64,000 nucleotides of DNA from an uncultured Bacilli bacterium (GCA_934167825.1 CAKPLY010000003.1:62001-126000); one strand, 5' to 3'. Counted from the first letter of the stretch, positions 45,105-55,141 are shown. Notes: generated by a model not told the origin, from the letters alone. Translations and numbers: made by a program.

Positions 45105-45986
45105 TTACTCATTTGTTGTGTTATTTTGGTTTTCTTGTTGTTTATTTTGGTTATTTATTGCATCTTCGACATTTGGTAAGTCTGTTACGTCAACCATTTC
45201 AGTTCTATCATTTATAAATTCCATGATATCTTTACTACTGATATTTACTTCGAATTCGTCTGGTAATTCTTCAGTATTTGGTACTAGTAATAATTCTACT
45301 GAATATCTATTTTGTAAGTAAAGTGCTTTTCTTAGAAGTAAGTGTTGTTCTTCTTTTACTGCAAATAACATATATGCTGGTGTTCTTGCTTCTTCAGTGT
45401 TTTCAAATACGTGTTGTCCACTGCTATCTTTAACTGCTAGTATTTCAATGTTACTTAAGAATTTACCAAACATTATTGTATCTTTTTCTCCACTATCTAA
45501 TTCATCTTTTGGAATTACTGCTTTAAAATAGATATTGATGATATCTTTTGGCATCATAGAGTTTGCATATGTTGTTGACATATTAACAGGATAGTTGATA
45601 ACTGTTGACCCTGATGGTACATTATACAAATATGAATCTGGTAAATATTTTTCTTCAGTAACTAAGTCTTTATAGAATATACTTCCTTTGGCAATCATTG
45701 TATTATAATTGCTGTATTTACCTACGATTTGACTTTTTTGGTTGTAATATTCTCCAACTTTTATGAAGGCTTCAGGTACTGACATTATACCTACCATTTC
45801 ATCTTTGATTAGGGTTTTAGGTTGTATAGTTTCAAGGGCGTATGGTACTTGAGTTAATCTAATTTGGGAATTTATCCTTCTGTTGTAACCTATTATTAAT
45901 ATTACTATACAAAGTATTACTCCTAATATTGTAACTGTATTTTTGTTACCTAAAAACTTTTTAATTGATGCTGATAAATTATTCAT
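45105..45986 (-). CDS. CpaB/RcpC-like pilus assembly protein
   Basis: A 293-residue protein with a transmembrane helix near 16-34 (TVTILGVILCIVILIIGYN) and an extracytoplasmic SAF-like domain: LETIQPKTLIKDEMVGIMSV and YNTMIAKGSIFYKDLV. The C-terminus is polar and Asn/Gln-rich (NNQNKQQENQNNTTNE), like that of TadA. In Gram-negative Tad systems the homolog works with the outer-membrane secretin; a Gram-positive would use it at the cell wall. It is the third gene from the pilus end of the locus. Confidence 0.75.
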   Translation of the reverse strand: MNNLSASIKKFLGNKNTVTILGVILCIVILIIGYNRRINSQIRLTQVPYALETIQPKTLIKDEMVGIMSVPEAFIKVGEYYNQKSQIVGKYSNYNTMIAKGSIFYKDLVTEEKYLPDSYLYNVPSGSTVINYPVNMSTTYANSMMPKDIINIYFKAVIPKDELDSGEKDTIMFGKFLSNIEILAVKDSSGQHVFENTEEARTPAYMLFAVKEEQHLLLRKALYLQNRYSVELLLVPNTEELPDEFEVNISSKDIMEFINDRTEMVDVTDLPNVEDAINNQNKQQENQNNTTNE

Positions 45987-46007
45987 ATTTTTTCCTCCTT
46001 ATACTTT

Positions 46008-46415
46008 TTAATAATCACTTTCTAAAATTGCATCTAATTCACTATATACTCTATAGTTATCAGTACTATTATATATTGTTCTTTCTCCTAAGTTACTTAT
46101 TATTTCTATACTAACTTTAGGGGGAGATTCAACAATGTTATATATTTTTATATCATAAGAGTTTGCATTAACGTTAGTAGATTCGGCGAATCTTCGATAG
46201 AAATTTTCAACGAATTTCTCTTTTATTATTTTTAATTCTCCAGTATTTCTAAAGTATGCAATGTCTAATGATTCATGCATTGAAGCTTCTGTTATTTCTT
46301 TTAATAAATAATATTCTTCGTCACTATTTATTGTTAACTGAATGAATAATACTATTATTGCTAGTCCAATTATTCCAAGAACTATCATCCATGCACTATG
46401 AAACGACCATTTCAT
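46008..46415 (-). CDS. Small TadE/TadF-like membrane-anchored protein
   Basis: A 135-residue product with one hydrophobic helix at about 9-29 (WMIVLGIIGLAIIVLFIQLT) and a soluble domain with predicted beta-strands (PPKVSIEIISNLGERTIYN). I do not recognise a named family with certainty; a minor pilin of the TadE/F type is the best reading from size and position. The start codon shares a base with the stop of the large secreted protein gene (TAATG), so the two are probably translated together. Confidence 0.5.
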   Translation of the reverse strand: MKWSFHSAWMIVLGIIGLAIIVLFIQLTINSDEEYYLLKEITEASMHESLDIAYFRNTGELKIIKEKFVENFYRRFAESTNVNANSYDIKIYNIVESPPKVSIEIISNLGERTIYNSTDNYRVYSELDAILESDY

Positions 46416-48850
46416 TAATTATCACCTTCATTTACCCAGCAATCTACAGTACATTCTCCTAGTTTGCTATATCTTACATTCTTTGCAGGATTTACTATTT
46501 CTCTTAGGAAACTACTGCTTCCTGATTCACTCATTGATGATGTTAGATCAAAGTAATCGTGATTATTGTTGTATGTTTTAATTTTTGTTATATCACTTTG
46601 AGAAAGTGTTATATTATATTCTAGGCCACTTTCGTTTCTATTCATTTTATTTTTTATTGCTAGGTTATCACTCATAAAGTATAACCAATTTTGTCCTGGA
46701 GTTCTTTTACTGTTTATTGTTGTAGGAAATGGACTACTTAAGTCTATTGGTCTATAGATATATTTAAATCCTCCATTATCTATATCATATATTCTTTGAT
46801 AACAGTTTGGTCCACATGTGTATTTAATGCTCCATTCCATGAATCTTGGAATTATACTTATTTGTGGCATATTTACAGATACTGCAAACTCTATTTCTCT
46901 ATATTTTACTGGGGTATAAATTAGCAATCCGCCATCTATTTCTTTATCTAAATTACATTCTCCATCTGTATAAGTTACTATTGCAGTAATTCTATTTATG
47001 CATGCTCTTCTTGGATTATAAGTTGCTTTATACTCCAACATTTCCATAGGCATCCATGATTTTTTACCTTTGTAATTTCTAGTTTCAGTCCATTCTTCGA
47101 GTGTTTGTTCTCCACCATTTACATCATTTGAATCAGGAGATGTTGTGGTAAATTCATCTTTACTTGGGACGTCGTCTTCGATAAATTCATCTGCCATTGT
47201 TTTTGCAAACAGTGACATTTCTACAGGGCATTTTTCACTATAGTTATCTTGTGTACATGAAAATGATTTGGCAGATTTATCACAGTATTCTGTAAGAGAT
47301 GTATATTTAGTTTCTTCGACATCTTCATAACTGCCACATTTCCCATTTCTTTTGGTTTCACCTTTTGGACAATTTCCTTTTTCATCAGGGTTGCCACTAG
47401 ATACCCACTTTTCTTTTTTACAAGTATGAGAACATTTACCAGTTGAAGAGTCTGGTACTCCTTCGCTACAATCACCAGTTGGTTTACTATTACATTCTCT
47501 TATTACGATATACTCATACATTGTGAAGTTCAATATTTTATCACATAGTTCATAATATGCTTTTCCTGCATAACTTGCAGAAAAGGCGAATCCTCCACCG
47601 GAATAAATTGAAGTTGGAGTTACATTAAAGTTTGCATCTCCTTCTTGATGAGCGATTGCTACTGCAGAAATACTATCTTCATATAAGGGAAGAGCACATG
47701 TTTTGGATTTATTAGTATAGAACGTTTTAGCAGATTTATCTGATCCTCCAAATTTTTTATATTCATCGCTATCATAAGCAATTGACCTTATATAATCTCC
47801 TTCTAGATTTGGAACTGATACTGATAGTGCTGCTTCTTTGTTTATTTCTTCACTTTCACAGTGAAGATCTAAATCTACTTTAGCGTCTTCGTTATCTATA
47901 TCACATACTTGGACTGGTTCTTCTTCACCTTTAAATCTTATTTTTACATAGCCATCTAGTTTTATCCAACTTGCATAAGCATAACCGGAAGAGGCACCAC
48001 CTGGTACTGCACTTGAGCCTGATTTTGTATAAGATAAGTTATACATTTTTAGTCCGTTTATGTTTTTTACGTTATTTGATGATAATATTTTACTATTTAT
48101 ATTGTATTTTTTGAATTGTTGCCATTTAAGTCCTGTTTTATCTACGAATTCTCCGTTTTCTCTAACTACGTTTGCCCAATTTGCTCTCATTCCAAGAGTT
48201 GAAGATATATCTGCAATTTTTATTTCATATTCTTTATCTCCAAACGTTCCTTTTTGAGTTCCATTTTGAACATTAGTACTTAGCTTATCCACCGCAATAT
48301 TTTCTGTTTTATTTGTAGTAATACTTTTACCATTTCTAGAAGTTTGGTTTACTACATTTATTTTAAATATTACATCTTTATCTGTTCCTATTTGGTTAAT
48401 TATATCTTCAATTTTTATTGATGCAAAAAATCCTACATTATCATATTTACAACTACTATACTTTGTACCATTACAAGTAGACTCGTTATAATTTTCTTTA
48501 CATTGTCTTGTATTTGGGTCACTACCTACCCTGGTACAGTTTGCTTGATATAAAGTAGAATCTTTGCCACCATTATATGTTAAGTTAGTTGCATATACTT
48601 TAGTTCCTCCTCCTACTGCTGTTGCATAGATGTTTATTTTTGTTGAAGAACCACCATTATTATTATATTCGTGGATAAAAGCCCATCCTGAAAAAGAAAT
48701 TGTACCACTATTTACATCAAAATTCATTTGTTCTATATCATATATTAGGGAGTGGTCGTTATTTTCATCGGCATAAGTTTTTCCTACACTAATAAATGTT
48801 ACTACAAATATTAATATAAGACTTAAGACTATTACTAATTTCTTTTTCAT
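46415..48850 (-). CDS. Large secreted Cys-rich protein of the Tad-like locus
   Basis: The 811-residue product has a Sec signal peptide (MKKKLVIVLSLILIFVVTF, cleavage probably after YA at about residue 27) and no C-terminal membrane helix. The N-terminal half is beta-rich and Asn/Ser-rich. Residues about 460-550 contain a Cys-rich segment with many short spacings (GKCSHTCKKE, GNCPKGETKR, GKCGSYED), and further Cys pairs lie near the end (CGPNCYQR, CTVDC). I count roughly 25-30 Cys, suggesting multiple disulphides. No family recognised. Position as second gene of the locus suggests a tip adhesin or surface component (inference). The divergent thioredoxin-like gene could supply disulphide chemistry. 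Confidence 0.65.
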   Translation of the reverse strand: MKKKLVIVLSLILIFVVTFISVGKTYADENNDHSLIYDIEQMNFDVNSGTISFSGWAFIHEYNNNGGSSTKINIYATAVGGGTKVYATNLTYNGGKDSTLYQANCTRVGSDPNTRQCKENYNESTCNGTKYSSCKYDNVGFFASIKIEDIINQIGTDKDVIFKINVVNQTSRNGKSITTNKTENIAVDKLSTNVQNGTQKGTFGDKEYEIKIADISSTLGMRANWANVVRENGEFVDKTGLKWQQFKKYNINSKILSSNNVKNINGLKMYNLSYTKSGSSAVPGGASSGYAYASWIKLDGYVKIRFKGEEEPVQVCDIDNEDAKVDLDLHCESEEINKEAALSVSVPNLEGDYIRSIAYDSDEYKKFGGSDKSAKTFYTNKSKTCALPLYEDSISAVAIAHQEGDANFNVTPTSIYSGGGFAFSASYAGKAYYELCDKILNFTMYEYIVIRECNSKPTGDCSEGVPDSSTGKCSHTCKKEKWVSSGNPDEKGNCPKGETKRNGKCGSYEDVEETKYTSLTEYCDKSAKSFSCTQDNYSEKCPVEMSLFAKTMADEFIEDDVPSKDEFTTTSPDSNDVNGGEQTLEEWTETRNYKGKKSWMPMEMLEYKATYNPRRACINRITAIVTYTDGECNLDKEIDGGLLIYTPVKYREIEFAVSVNMPQISIIPRFMEWSIKYTCGPNCYQRIYDIDNGGFKYIYRPIDLSSPFPTTINSKRTPGQNWLYFMSDNLAIKNKMNRNESGLEYNITLSQSDITKIKTYNNNHDYFDLTSSMSESGSSSFLREIVNPAKNVRYSKLGECTVDCWVNEGDN

Positions 48851-48865
48851 TACTTCACCACCTTA

Positions 48866-49501
48866 TTAATCTAATTTATATCTTTTATTTCTTATTACTA
48901 TATATATTACTACAATTACTATTACTGATAAAGGTATTAATATATAGAGATAATAGTTTTTTAGAAATGTTAATACTACATTTTCTTTTATGTCATCTTT
49001 ATTTATATCGTTATTTTTTTTGTTATATTTTTCTATTTCCAAAAGAAATTGGTTTTCTGTTAGTACTCCATCATACCATTCATCACATACTTTTAATTCG
49101 TCTTTTGATATGCCATTACATTCTTCACGATAAGCAAACTTGTTATATCTCGGTACTTTGTATGTTATTTTTCTTACTACTGTGGAAGCACACGTTGTAT
49201 ATATTACTTTAAACTTTAAGTTACCCGGTTCATTTAAATCTATGTATGGTTCATCTTTGGAGATGGTAACATTATTTAAATCTTCCTTTACGTATAATTC
49301 ATCTGTTAAGCCATTTATAGTTACTTTATAATATAACTCATTTAAATCATTTCTTAGTAGTTCATGAGTTATTGTTATATTAGATGCTATTTCTTTTATT
49401 CTTTTAAAGTCAGTGTCATCACAATATGTTATAGCGTGTACATTATTTATGTTTATTAGAAAAAGAAATAATGTTACTAGGGTATACAATATTTTTTTCA
49501 T
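48866..49501 (-). CDS. Secreted, C-terminally membrane-anchored protein of the Tad-like locus
   Basis: First gene of the locus, 211 residues. It has a signal peptide (MKKILYTLVTLFLFLININN, cleavage near VHA), an extracellular domain with five or more Cys (ITYCDDTDF, YTTCASTVV, YREECNGIS, ELKVCDEWY), and a C-terminal transmembrane helix (about 181-202, LYILIPLSVIVIVVIYIVI) followed by a short basic tail (RNKRYKLD). ATG 49501 has GAGGGAGG upstream and is preferred to 49522. No family recognised; a surface receptor or anchor for the pilus is a guess. Confidence 0.6.
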   Translation of the reverse strand: MKKILYTLVTLFLFLININNVHAITYCDDTDFKRIKEIASNITITHELLRNDLNELYYKVTINGLTDELYVKEDLNNVTISKDEPYIDLNEPGNLKFKVIYTTCASTVVRKITYKVPRYNKFAYREECNGISKDELKVCDEWYDGVLTENQFLLEIEKYNKKNNDINKDDIKENVVLTFLKNYYLYILIPLSVIVIVVIYIVIRNKRYKLD

Positions 49502-49562
49502 GATGCCTCCCTCTACTTTCATATAATATCATATCATTTTTTTATTAAAAAGAAAATAGTTT

Positions 49563-49591
49563 TTGCTTTTTTTTTAGAAATTTGTTATTAT
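49563..49591 (+). promoter_or_regulatory. Promoter of the thioredoxin-like gene
   Basis: -35 TTGCTT (49563-49568), 17-base spacer, -10 TATTAT (49586-49591), 18 bases before the ATG. It is back to back with the start of the Tad-like locus (extended TGATATGAT on the minus strand near 49530). Confidence 0.5.
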
Positions 49592-49609
49592 TATTATTGA
49601 GGTGGATTT

Positions 49610-50047
49610 ATGGATAAGAAAAAAATAATATTTATTTTATCAATAGTAATTCTTGCTATTATTATTGTAGTACTTGTAGTTAATAAGGAAAATAGTAAGA
49701 GTAGATTATATGAGTTAGATGTTAATGAGGTAATAGAGAAAATTAATAATAAGAAGAGTTTTATATTACTTATTAGTCAAACTACTTGTAGTCATTGCAA
49801 TAGTTATAAGCCTAAGTTAAGTAAAGTTAGTAGTGATTATAAGTTGGATATTTATTATATAGACTATGATTTATATGGTACTGAAGAAAAAGAATTATTT
49901 AGACAGAATGTTTCTTTTGATGGTAATACTCCAGTTACTGTAATGTTTAAAGAAGGAACGGAAGCTACTACTAGTAGTAGAATTTATGGAGATGTAAGTA
50001 TTGATAAGATAATAGAAAAATTTAAGAAGAATGGATTTATTAAATAG
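49610..50047 (+). CDS. Membrane-anchored thioredoxin-like protein
   Basis: A 145-residue protein with one N-terminal helix (about 5-25, KIIFILSIVILAIIIVVLVV) and an extracytoplasmic thioredoxin fold. The active site is SQTTCSHCNSYKP (CxxC with Ser-His between the Cys), and the cis-Pro loop is visible in DGNTPVTVMFKEG. It is likely a thiol-disulphide oxidoreductase acting outside the membrane. Divergently transcribed from the Tad-like locus, whose two first genes encode Cys-rich extracellular proteins, it is a good candidate for folding them (inference). GAGGTGG precedes the ATG. Confidence 0.82.
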   Translation: MDKKKIIFILSIVILAIIIVVLVVNKENSKSRLYELDVNEVIEKINNKKSFILLISQTTCSHCNSYKPKLSKVSSDYKLDIYYIDYDLYGTEEKELFRQNVSFDGNTPVTVMFKEGTEATTSSRIYGDVSIDKIIEKFKKNGFIK

Positions 50048-50054
50048 ATAAAAT

Positions 50055-50088
50055 AAAAAGATTTGCATTTAGATTTGCAAGTCTTTTT
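50055..50088. terminator. Bidirectional terminator between the thioredoxin-like gene and argS
   Basis: Arms of 13 bases (50055-50067 and 50076-50088) pair with one G-T wobble around an 8-base loop, with A/T runs on both sides. The right arm overlaps two bases of the argS stop codon (50087-50089). It serves convergent genes. Confidence 0.8.
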
Positions 50089-51814
50089 ACATTCTACTAG
50101 GAATATCTATTGCTAATATATCTAGTAAGTTAGATATTGTATCTTTTGTTAGTTTAGATAGTGCTAACCAAGATGTTTTAAGGTTAGCATCTGTTTCATT
50201 TGTTATATTATTTTTTCCATAAAAGTTATTATATAAACTACACAATTCATATAGATAGTCACAGATATAGTTTAGGCTTTTTTCTTCATAACTTTTACTT
50301 AGAACATTAGTTACTTCAAGAAGTTTTAAGTAAATATTTTTTTCATCGTTAGTTAGTTTTGTTATTTTATAGTTATCTATTTTTACTTTATCTAAGATAG
50401 AGTTTATCCTTACTGCGGTATATAAAATATATGGTCCTGTTTTGCCTTCAAATGATGAGAATTTTTCTGCATCAAAGATATAATCGGTTGATCTAAATGA
50501 TACTAAATCAGCATATTTTAAAGTACCGATAGTTAGTTTTTCTATTACTTCTTCTTTTTCTTCAGGAGTTACTCTATCACTTACTTTTTTAGTTATTTCT
50601 GTTCTAATCATTTCGATTAGGTCATCTAGTTTCATTACTCCACCATCTCTTGTTTTAAATGGTTTTCCGTCTTTTCCGTTTATTGTACCAAATCCTAGGT
50701 GTAGAAGTACGGTGTCATCATTTACCATTTTAGATTTTCTTGCTACTCTAAAACTTTGTATGAAGTGAAGTGCTTGTCTATTATCTACAACATACCATAA
50801 TTCATCCGGGTTAAATCTTTCCATTCTAGAATATAGAGTTCCTAATTCTCTTGTTTCATAGTTAGTTCCACCATTACTGTTTATTATTATCATTGGGGGA
50901 ATTTCTAGTTTGTCAGTTTCTTCTTGGACATCTACGACTTTTGCGCCATCACTTTCTCTAAGATAAGGAGAGACTTTTTCTAGGACTTTATCGGTATATT
51001 TTATAGAATCCATTTCTCCTTCCCATAAATCAAAGTTACAGTTTAGTTTAGAATAGATTTTCTTGATACTTTCACTTGATATGTCTACTAGTTGTTTCCA
51101 AAGATTTAAGTATGGAGGATAACCTTTTTCTACTAGAGATGTTACTATACGTACTTCTTCCATTCTTTCTTCATGTTCTTTGGCATCTATATTTGCTGCA
51201 GGATATAATACTCCTAAATCATCATTAGTTAAGTTAATTTTAGGATATTCTCCTTTGTAGTTTTTATCAAAGAAACATAGGTCTGGATATCTTTTTTTTA
51301 TTTCAGTGATTAACATACCTGATTGTCTACCTAAGTCTCCTAAATGGACATCACTTATTACGTTGTTACCTAGTTTTCTTGCTAGTCTTTTTAGGGCTTC
51401 ACCAATATTAGCACTTCTCATATGTCCTACATGTAGTGCTTTTGCAGCATTTGCGCCACCGTAGTCTAAAATTATTTCTTTTTTCTCTACTTTAGGTACT
51501 AATTTATCAAAGTTATCTATTGTGTCATTTAAGAAACTAATTAGTTCTTCATTATCTATAGTTAGATTTATAAATCCCGGTCCTGCCATATTTACATCAC
51601 TAAAGAAGTTATCTTTTTTTAGGGATTCTACTACTAGGGATGCCATATCTTTAGGATTCATACTATATTTTTTTGCTATTTTCATGATGCCATTATACTG
51701 AAATTCTCCAAGGTCTATTCTGTTAGAGAAGTTTATTGTTACATCATCTTCAAAGTTATTTTCTTTTAAGGCAGACTCTATTTTAGTTTTTATTTTTAAT
51801 AATAATTCGTTCAT
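50087..51814 (-). CDS. argS: Arginine--tRNA ligase
   Basis: Class I synthetase charging tRNA-Arg, 575 residues. The HIGH motif is in ANAAKALHVGHMRSANIGEA. The KMSKS region is degenerate, as is common in ArgRS: GKPFKTRDGGVMKLDDLI, similar to the Escherichia coli-type sequence. The N-terminal Add1 domain (about 1-110) and the C-terminal anticodon-binding DALR domain (about 455-575) frame the core. It overlaps the flippase-like gene by 32 bases. Confidence 0.97.
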   Translation of the reverse strand: MNELLLKIKTKIESALKENNFEDDVTINFSNRIDLGEFQYNGIMKIAKKYSMNPKDMASLVVESLKKDNFFSDVNMAGPGFINLTIDNEELISFLNDTIDNFDKLVPKVEKKEIILDYGGANAAKALHVGHMRSANIGEALKRLARKLGNNVISDVHLGDLGRQSGMLITEIKKRYPDLCFFDKNYKGEYPKINLTNDDLGVLYPAANIDAKEHEERMEEVRIVTSLVEKGYPPYLNLWKQLVDISSESIKKIYSKLNCNFDLWEGEMDSIKYTDKVLEKVSPYLRESDGAKVVDVQEETDKLEIPPMIIINSNGGTNYETRELGTLYSRMERFNPDELWYVVDNRQALHFIQSFRVARKSKMVNDDTVLLHLGFGTINGKDGKPFKTRDGGVMKLDDLIEMIRTEITKKVSDRVTPEEKEEVIEKLTIGTLKYADLVSFRSTDYIFDAEKFSSFEGKTGPYILYTAVRINSILDKVKIDNYKITKLTNDEKNIYLKLLEVTNVLSKSYEEKSLNYICDYLYELCSLYNNFYGKNNITNETDANLKTSWLALSKLTKDTISNLLDILAIDIPSRM

Positions 51815-53288
51815 TTGTTTTCATCTTCTTTCTTAAATAAATATACAATATACTAATTACTGAGTATATTAATATTACTTTTAGGGAATCTAATTTACTA
51901 GATACTTTTATGGGTATTACTAAAGATATTAATAAAAGTATAGAACATAAGATAATGTTATAGTAAATTATATCTAATATTTTATCAAATTTTTTAGTAA
52001 AGTCAACTTTATATTTATTTTTACCTGTGATAAATAATAATGTTATTACAAAGATATATGATATTGTGTTAATTAATATATCTCCATATATCATATTATA
52101 TCCCATCCTGTAAATAGAATTTATAAGGGGTACTATAAGTATTAGTTTTAGTAATATACCTAAAGACATTATTATATATATTTTTTTGTTTTTAATATTA
52201 TTTATAAAGATATTTACTACGATATAATATAGTATACTAAATACCATATTAATACTTAACATATGTAAGATATAGCCTTCGTTACTTGTGTAAATTAAAT
52301 TATAGATACTTCTTGAAGTTATACTTAGTATTATTACTAATGTTATTATAAATTTAGATATATTAATTAAATAGTCTTCGATAACGATATTAGTGTCTTT
52401 TAGATTTTTATTAATATCATTTATTTTATCTACTATGTGATATTTAATTAGTAGGATAAAGATATTAATTATAGAGTATCCATATAGAAAATAGTTAGTT
52501 AATATATTACTTACACTATCATAACTATATCCATATCTATTTTTTAATACAAAGTATAATATTACTAGTCCTATATAGTTATATGAATAATATACTATAT
52601 CTTTTATACTTATAACTATATTTCTATTTATTATATTTAATATTATTTTTTTATAGTCTGTTCTTTCTATTGTTTTCTTAAATTGTTTTTTCTTTACTTT
52701 ATCTTTTAGTACCATGCTTTTACATAATATATATACTAGAATAAAAGATATGATACTAGAAAGATATATTAATATTATAAATATATATGTTTTATTTGGA
52801 AATAATTTTCTTCCTAGTATTATAGTAAGTAATATAAAGATAATATTTAGTATATTATAGATATTAAATATGTTATCTTTTAGGGTTTTAAATTTATATA
52901 TACTACATATATTACTTATATTTCTTAATACTGGTTTTATAAATAATGTTAGAGACAACGCTATATTTATTAGTATTAAGTTATCTATATTAAATAGTTT
53001 ATTTAGTAAGTAAGTAAGTATAGATATAAGAATAGTTATTATTATGTTAATTAATATTATGCTTATATTGGTATATTTATATACTATATTGATACTGTAA
53101 GTGTAGTTTTTATCGTAGTAATCTTTTACATAGTCATAGTTATCTATATGATTAAAGATACTAGATAGTATTAGATATAGATATATACTTAGTGTTAATG
53201 GTAGAAGATTTGTTCCTTTAGTTAGATAATATAAAGGAATAGATAGTAACATATATATAATATTTATAATTAATTCTTTTAACTTCAT
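51783..53288 (-). CDS. Flippase-like polytopic membrane protein (MurJ/MOP-like)
   Basis: The 501-residue protein has about 13-14 hydrophobic helices with short Lys/Asn-rich loops, the plan of MOP-superfamily flippases such as MurJ. There is no strongly conserved motif I can point to; the sequence is extremely rich in Ile, Leu, Asn and Lys. A lipid II or polysaccharide flippase is the best guess. The AAAGGAG site and a good promoter precede the ATG. Co-transcription with argS is likely from the 32-base overlap. Confidence 0.6.
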   Translation of the reverse strand: MKLKELIINIIYMLLSIPLYYLTKGTNLLPLTLSIYLYLILSSIFNHIDNYDYVKDYYDKNYTYSINIVYKYTNISIILINIIITILISILTYLLNKLFNIDNLILINIALSLTLFIKPVLRNISNICSIYKFKTLKDNIFNIYNILNIIFILLTIILGRKLFPNKTYIFIILIYLSSIISFILVYILCKSMVLKDKVKKKQFKKTIERTDYKKIILNIINRNIVISIKDIVYYSYNYIGLVILYFVLKNRYGYSYDSVSNILTNYFLYGYSIINIFILLIKYHIVDKINDINKNLKDTNIVIEDYLINISKFIITLVIILSITSRSIYNLIYTSNEGYILHMLSINMVFSILYYIVVNIFINNIKNKKIYIIMSLGILLKLILIVPLINSIYRMGYNMIYGDILINTISYIFVITLLFITGKNKYKVDFTKKFDKILDIIYYNIILCSILLLISLVIPIKVSSKLDSLKVILIYSVISILYIYLRKKMKTNERIIIKNKN

Positions 53289-53308
53289 GTAGATACTCCT
53301 TTATATAT

Positions 53309-53338
53309 ATTTTAACATAGGTTATGTGGTTTTTACAA
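53309..53338 (-). promoter_or_regulatory. Promoter of the flippase-argS unit
   Basis: Minus strand: -35 TTGTAA (53338-53333), 18-base spacer, extended -10 TGTTAAAAT (53317-53309). Confidence 0.55.
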
Positions 53339-53341
53339 ATA

Positions 53342-55090
53342 CTAATTTTCGTACTTATATAATTTCTTATAAATATTACATCTACTTAATAATTCTTCAT
53401 GAGTTCCTACATCACTAATACGGCCATTTGATAGGACTACTATTTTATCACAATTAATTACTGTAGATAATCTATGTGCTATTATTAATACTGTTTTATT
53501 TTTATCTAATTTATATATTTGATTTTGGACTTTTTCTTGGGTAATGTTATCTAATGCTGAAGTTGATTCGTCAAATAAAATTATATTGCTATTTTTAAGT
53601 AATGCTCTTGCAATTGATAATCTTTGTTTTTCTCCCCCAGAAAGTATTACTCCAGATTCTCCTAAAAGGGTATCATATGTGTTATCTAATTCCATTATTT
53701 TATCATAAATAAGAGACTTTTTAACTACTTGTTCTATTTCTTCTTTAGTAGCATTATTATTAGCTAGTAATAAATTATCTAGTACTGAGAAATTAAAGAT
53801 ATATGGTGTTTGTGGTATTAAAGTTAGATTATCTCTTAGGAAAGATATATTTATATCATTTATATTTATGCCATCAATTAATATTTTACCTGAATCTACA
53901 AGATATAGTCTTGATAGTAAGTTAAATATAGTACTTTTACCACTTCCTGATTCTCCAACAAAGCCTACTTTCTCTCCTTTATTTATAGTTAAGTTAATAT
54001 TATGTAGTACTGGTTCATTTGGGTTATAAGAGAAGTTTACATTTTCAAAAGTTATATTTCCTTCTAATTTAGGTAAGACTATACCTTTATCATCTTCTTT
54101 TTCGTAAGTATTATCTATTATTTCAAATATTCTTGATGCTGAAAGATTAAAACTTTTTATTAGTCTTGCTACTCTATCATAATGAAGTAGTACACTTTCT
54201 ACTCTACCTTTATACATATCTAATACTAAAAGTGTTGCTATAGTTAATTCATTTTTATTAATTAGAAATATTCCAAGAAGAACAAATGTTATATCTAGTA
54301 AGACTCTTACATTATCTATAATTATACTATTTTTACGATATTTTCTTTCCATTTGGATTTTTTCTTTATTTATTTTATTTAATTCTAGTTTAGTTTTATT
54401 TAAGACACTAGAAGAGGAATTAAGTAATTTTATATCTTTTAGTCCTCTTATTATTTCTGTTGCAAGAGAGGTTTTCTTTTCGTTTATTTTACGATATTTC
54501 TTTTCATCATTTGCGTACATATCACGTCTTTTTTTATGAAGATATGATTTTATTAAGGAAGATAATATAAAGAAGATAAAGATATATTTATTTATATACA
54601 ATGTTGCCACTAATACTCCAAAGTTAGAAATGAACTCTACAAAGTTACTTAATAAATCATTAAAGATATAGACTATACTTGAAGCATCACTTAATCTATC
54701 TATAAAAGTACCTGTACCTAGTTTATCCATTTCTTTAGTTTTAATTTTAATTATTTCTTCGACCATCTTTAATTGAACTTTAGATACTACTTTTATCATG
54801 TATTTTTGATTTAGAAAGTTATTAAAAGCAAATATAAAATTTCTTGTTATTTCTACAATAGATATAAATATTACTACTTTTAGTAATTCATCAAATAAGC
54901 CATTAGTTAAGTTTAATAATCTTTTGGCAGATAAGACTGGTAGTAATACCCCAATTAAAGATAGTATTATATTTATTAATAATAATAAAAACATACTTTT
55001 CTTTTCTTCTTTAACAAAACTCCATGTCATTTTTAAGTTTGCTTTTGTTTCATTATAATTTTTCTTTATTTTATCTTTTTTACTACTCAT
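53342..55090 (-). CDS. ABC exporter (fused membrane and ATPase domains)
   Basis: Half-transporter of 582 residues, type I exporter (ABCB-like). Six membrane helices lie within about residues 30-310. The ATPase domain has Walker A VGFVGESGSGKSTIFNLL (about 376), signature LSGGEKQRLSIARALL, Walker B NIILFDESTSALD and switch His in IIAHRLSTVI. Homodimer or heterodimer cannot be told. The start has GAGGTAAT upstream. Substrate unknown; lipid, peptide or drug export is typical of the fold. Confidence 0.93.
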   Translation of the reverse strand: MSSKKDKIKKNYNETKANLKMTWSFVKEEKKSMFLLLLINIILSLIGVLLPVLSAKRLLNLTNGLFDELLKVVIFISIVEITRNFIFAFNNFLNQKYMIKVVSKVQLKMVEEIIKIKTKEMDKLGTGTFIDRLSDASSIVYIFNDLLSNFVEFISNFGVLVATLYINKYIFIFFILSSLIKSYLHKKRRDMYANDEKKYRKINEKKTSLATEIIRGLKDIKLLNSSSSVLNKTKLELNKINKEKIQMERKYRKNSIIIDNVRVLLDITFVLLGIFLINKNELTIATLLVLDMYKGRVESVLLHYDRVARLIKSFNLSASRIFEIIDNTYEKEDDKGIVLPKLEGNITFENVNFSYNPNEPVLHNINLTINKGEKVGFVGESGSGKSTIFNLLSRLYLVDSGKILIDGININDINISFLRDNLTLIPQTPYIFNFSVLDNLLLANNNATKEEIEQVVKKSLIYDKIMELDNTYDTLLGESGVILSGGEKQRLSIARALLKNSNIILFDESTSALDNITQEKVQNQIYKLDKNKTVLIIAHRLSTVINCDKIVVLSNGRISDVGTHEELLSRCNIYKKLYKYEN

Positions 55091-55111
55091 AATATTACCT
55101 CTTTGTAACTT

Positions 55112-55140
55112 ATTTTAGCATATGTGATAGACTTTTACAA
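55112..55140 (-). promoter_or_regulatory. Promoter of the ABC exporter gene
   Basis: Minus strand: -35 TTGTAA (55140-55135), 17-base spacer, extended -10 TGCTAAAAT (55120-55112). It starts directly after the terminator of the preceding unit. Confidence 0.6.
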
Positions 55141-55141
55141 T

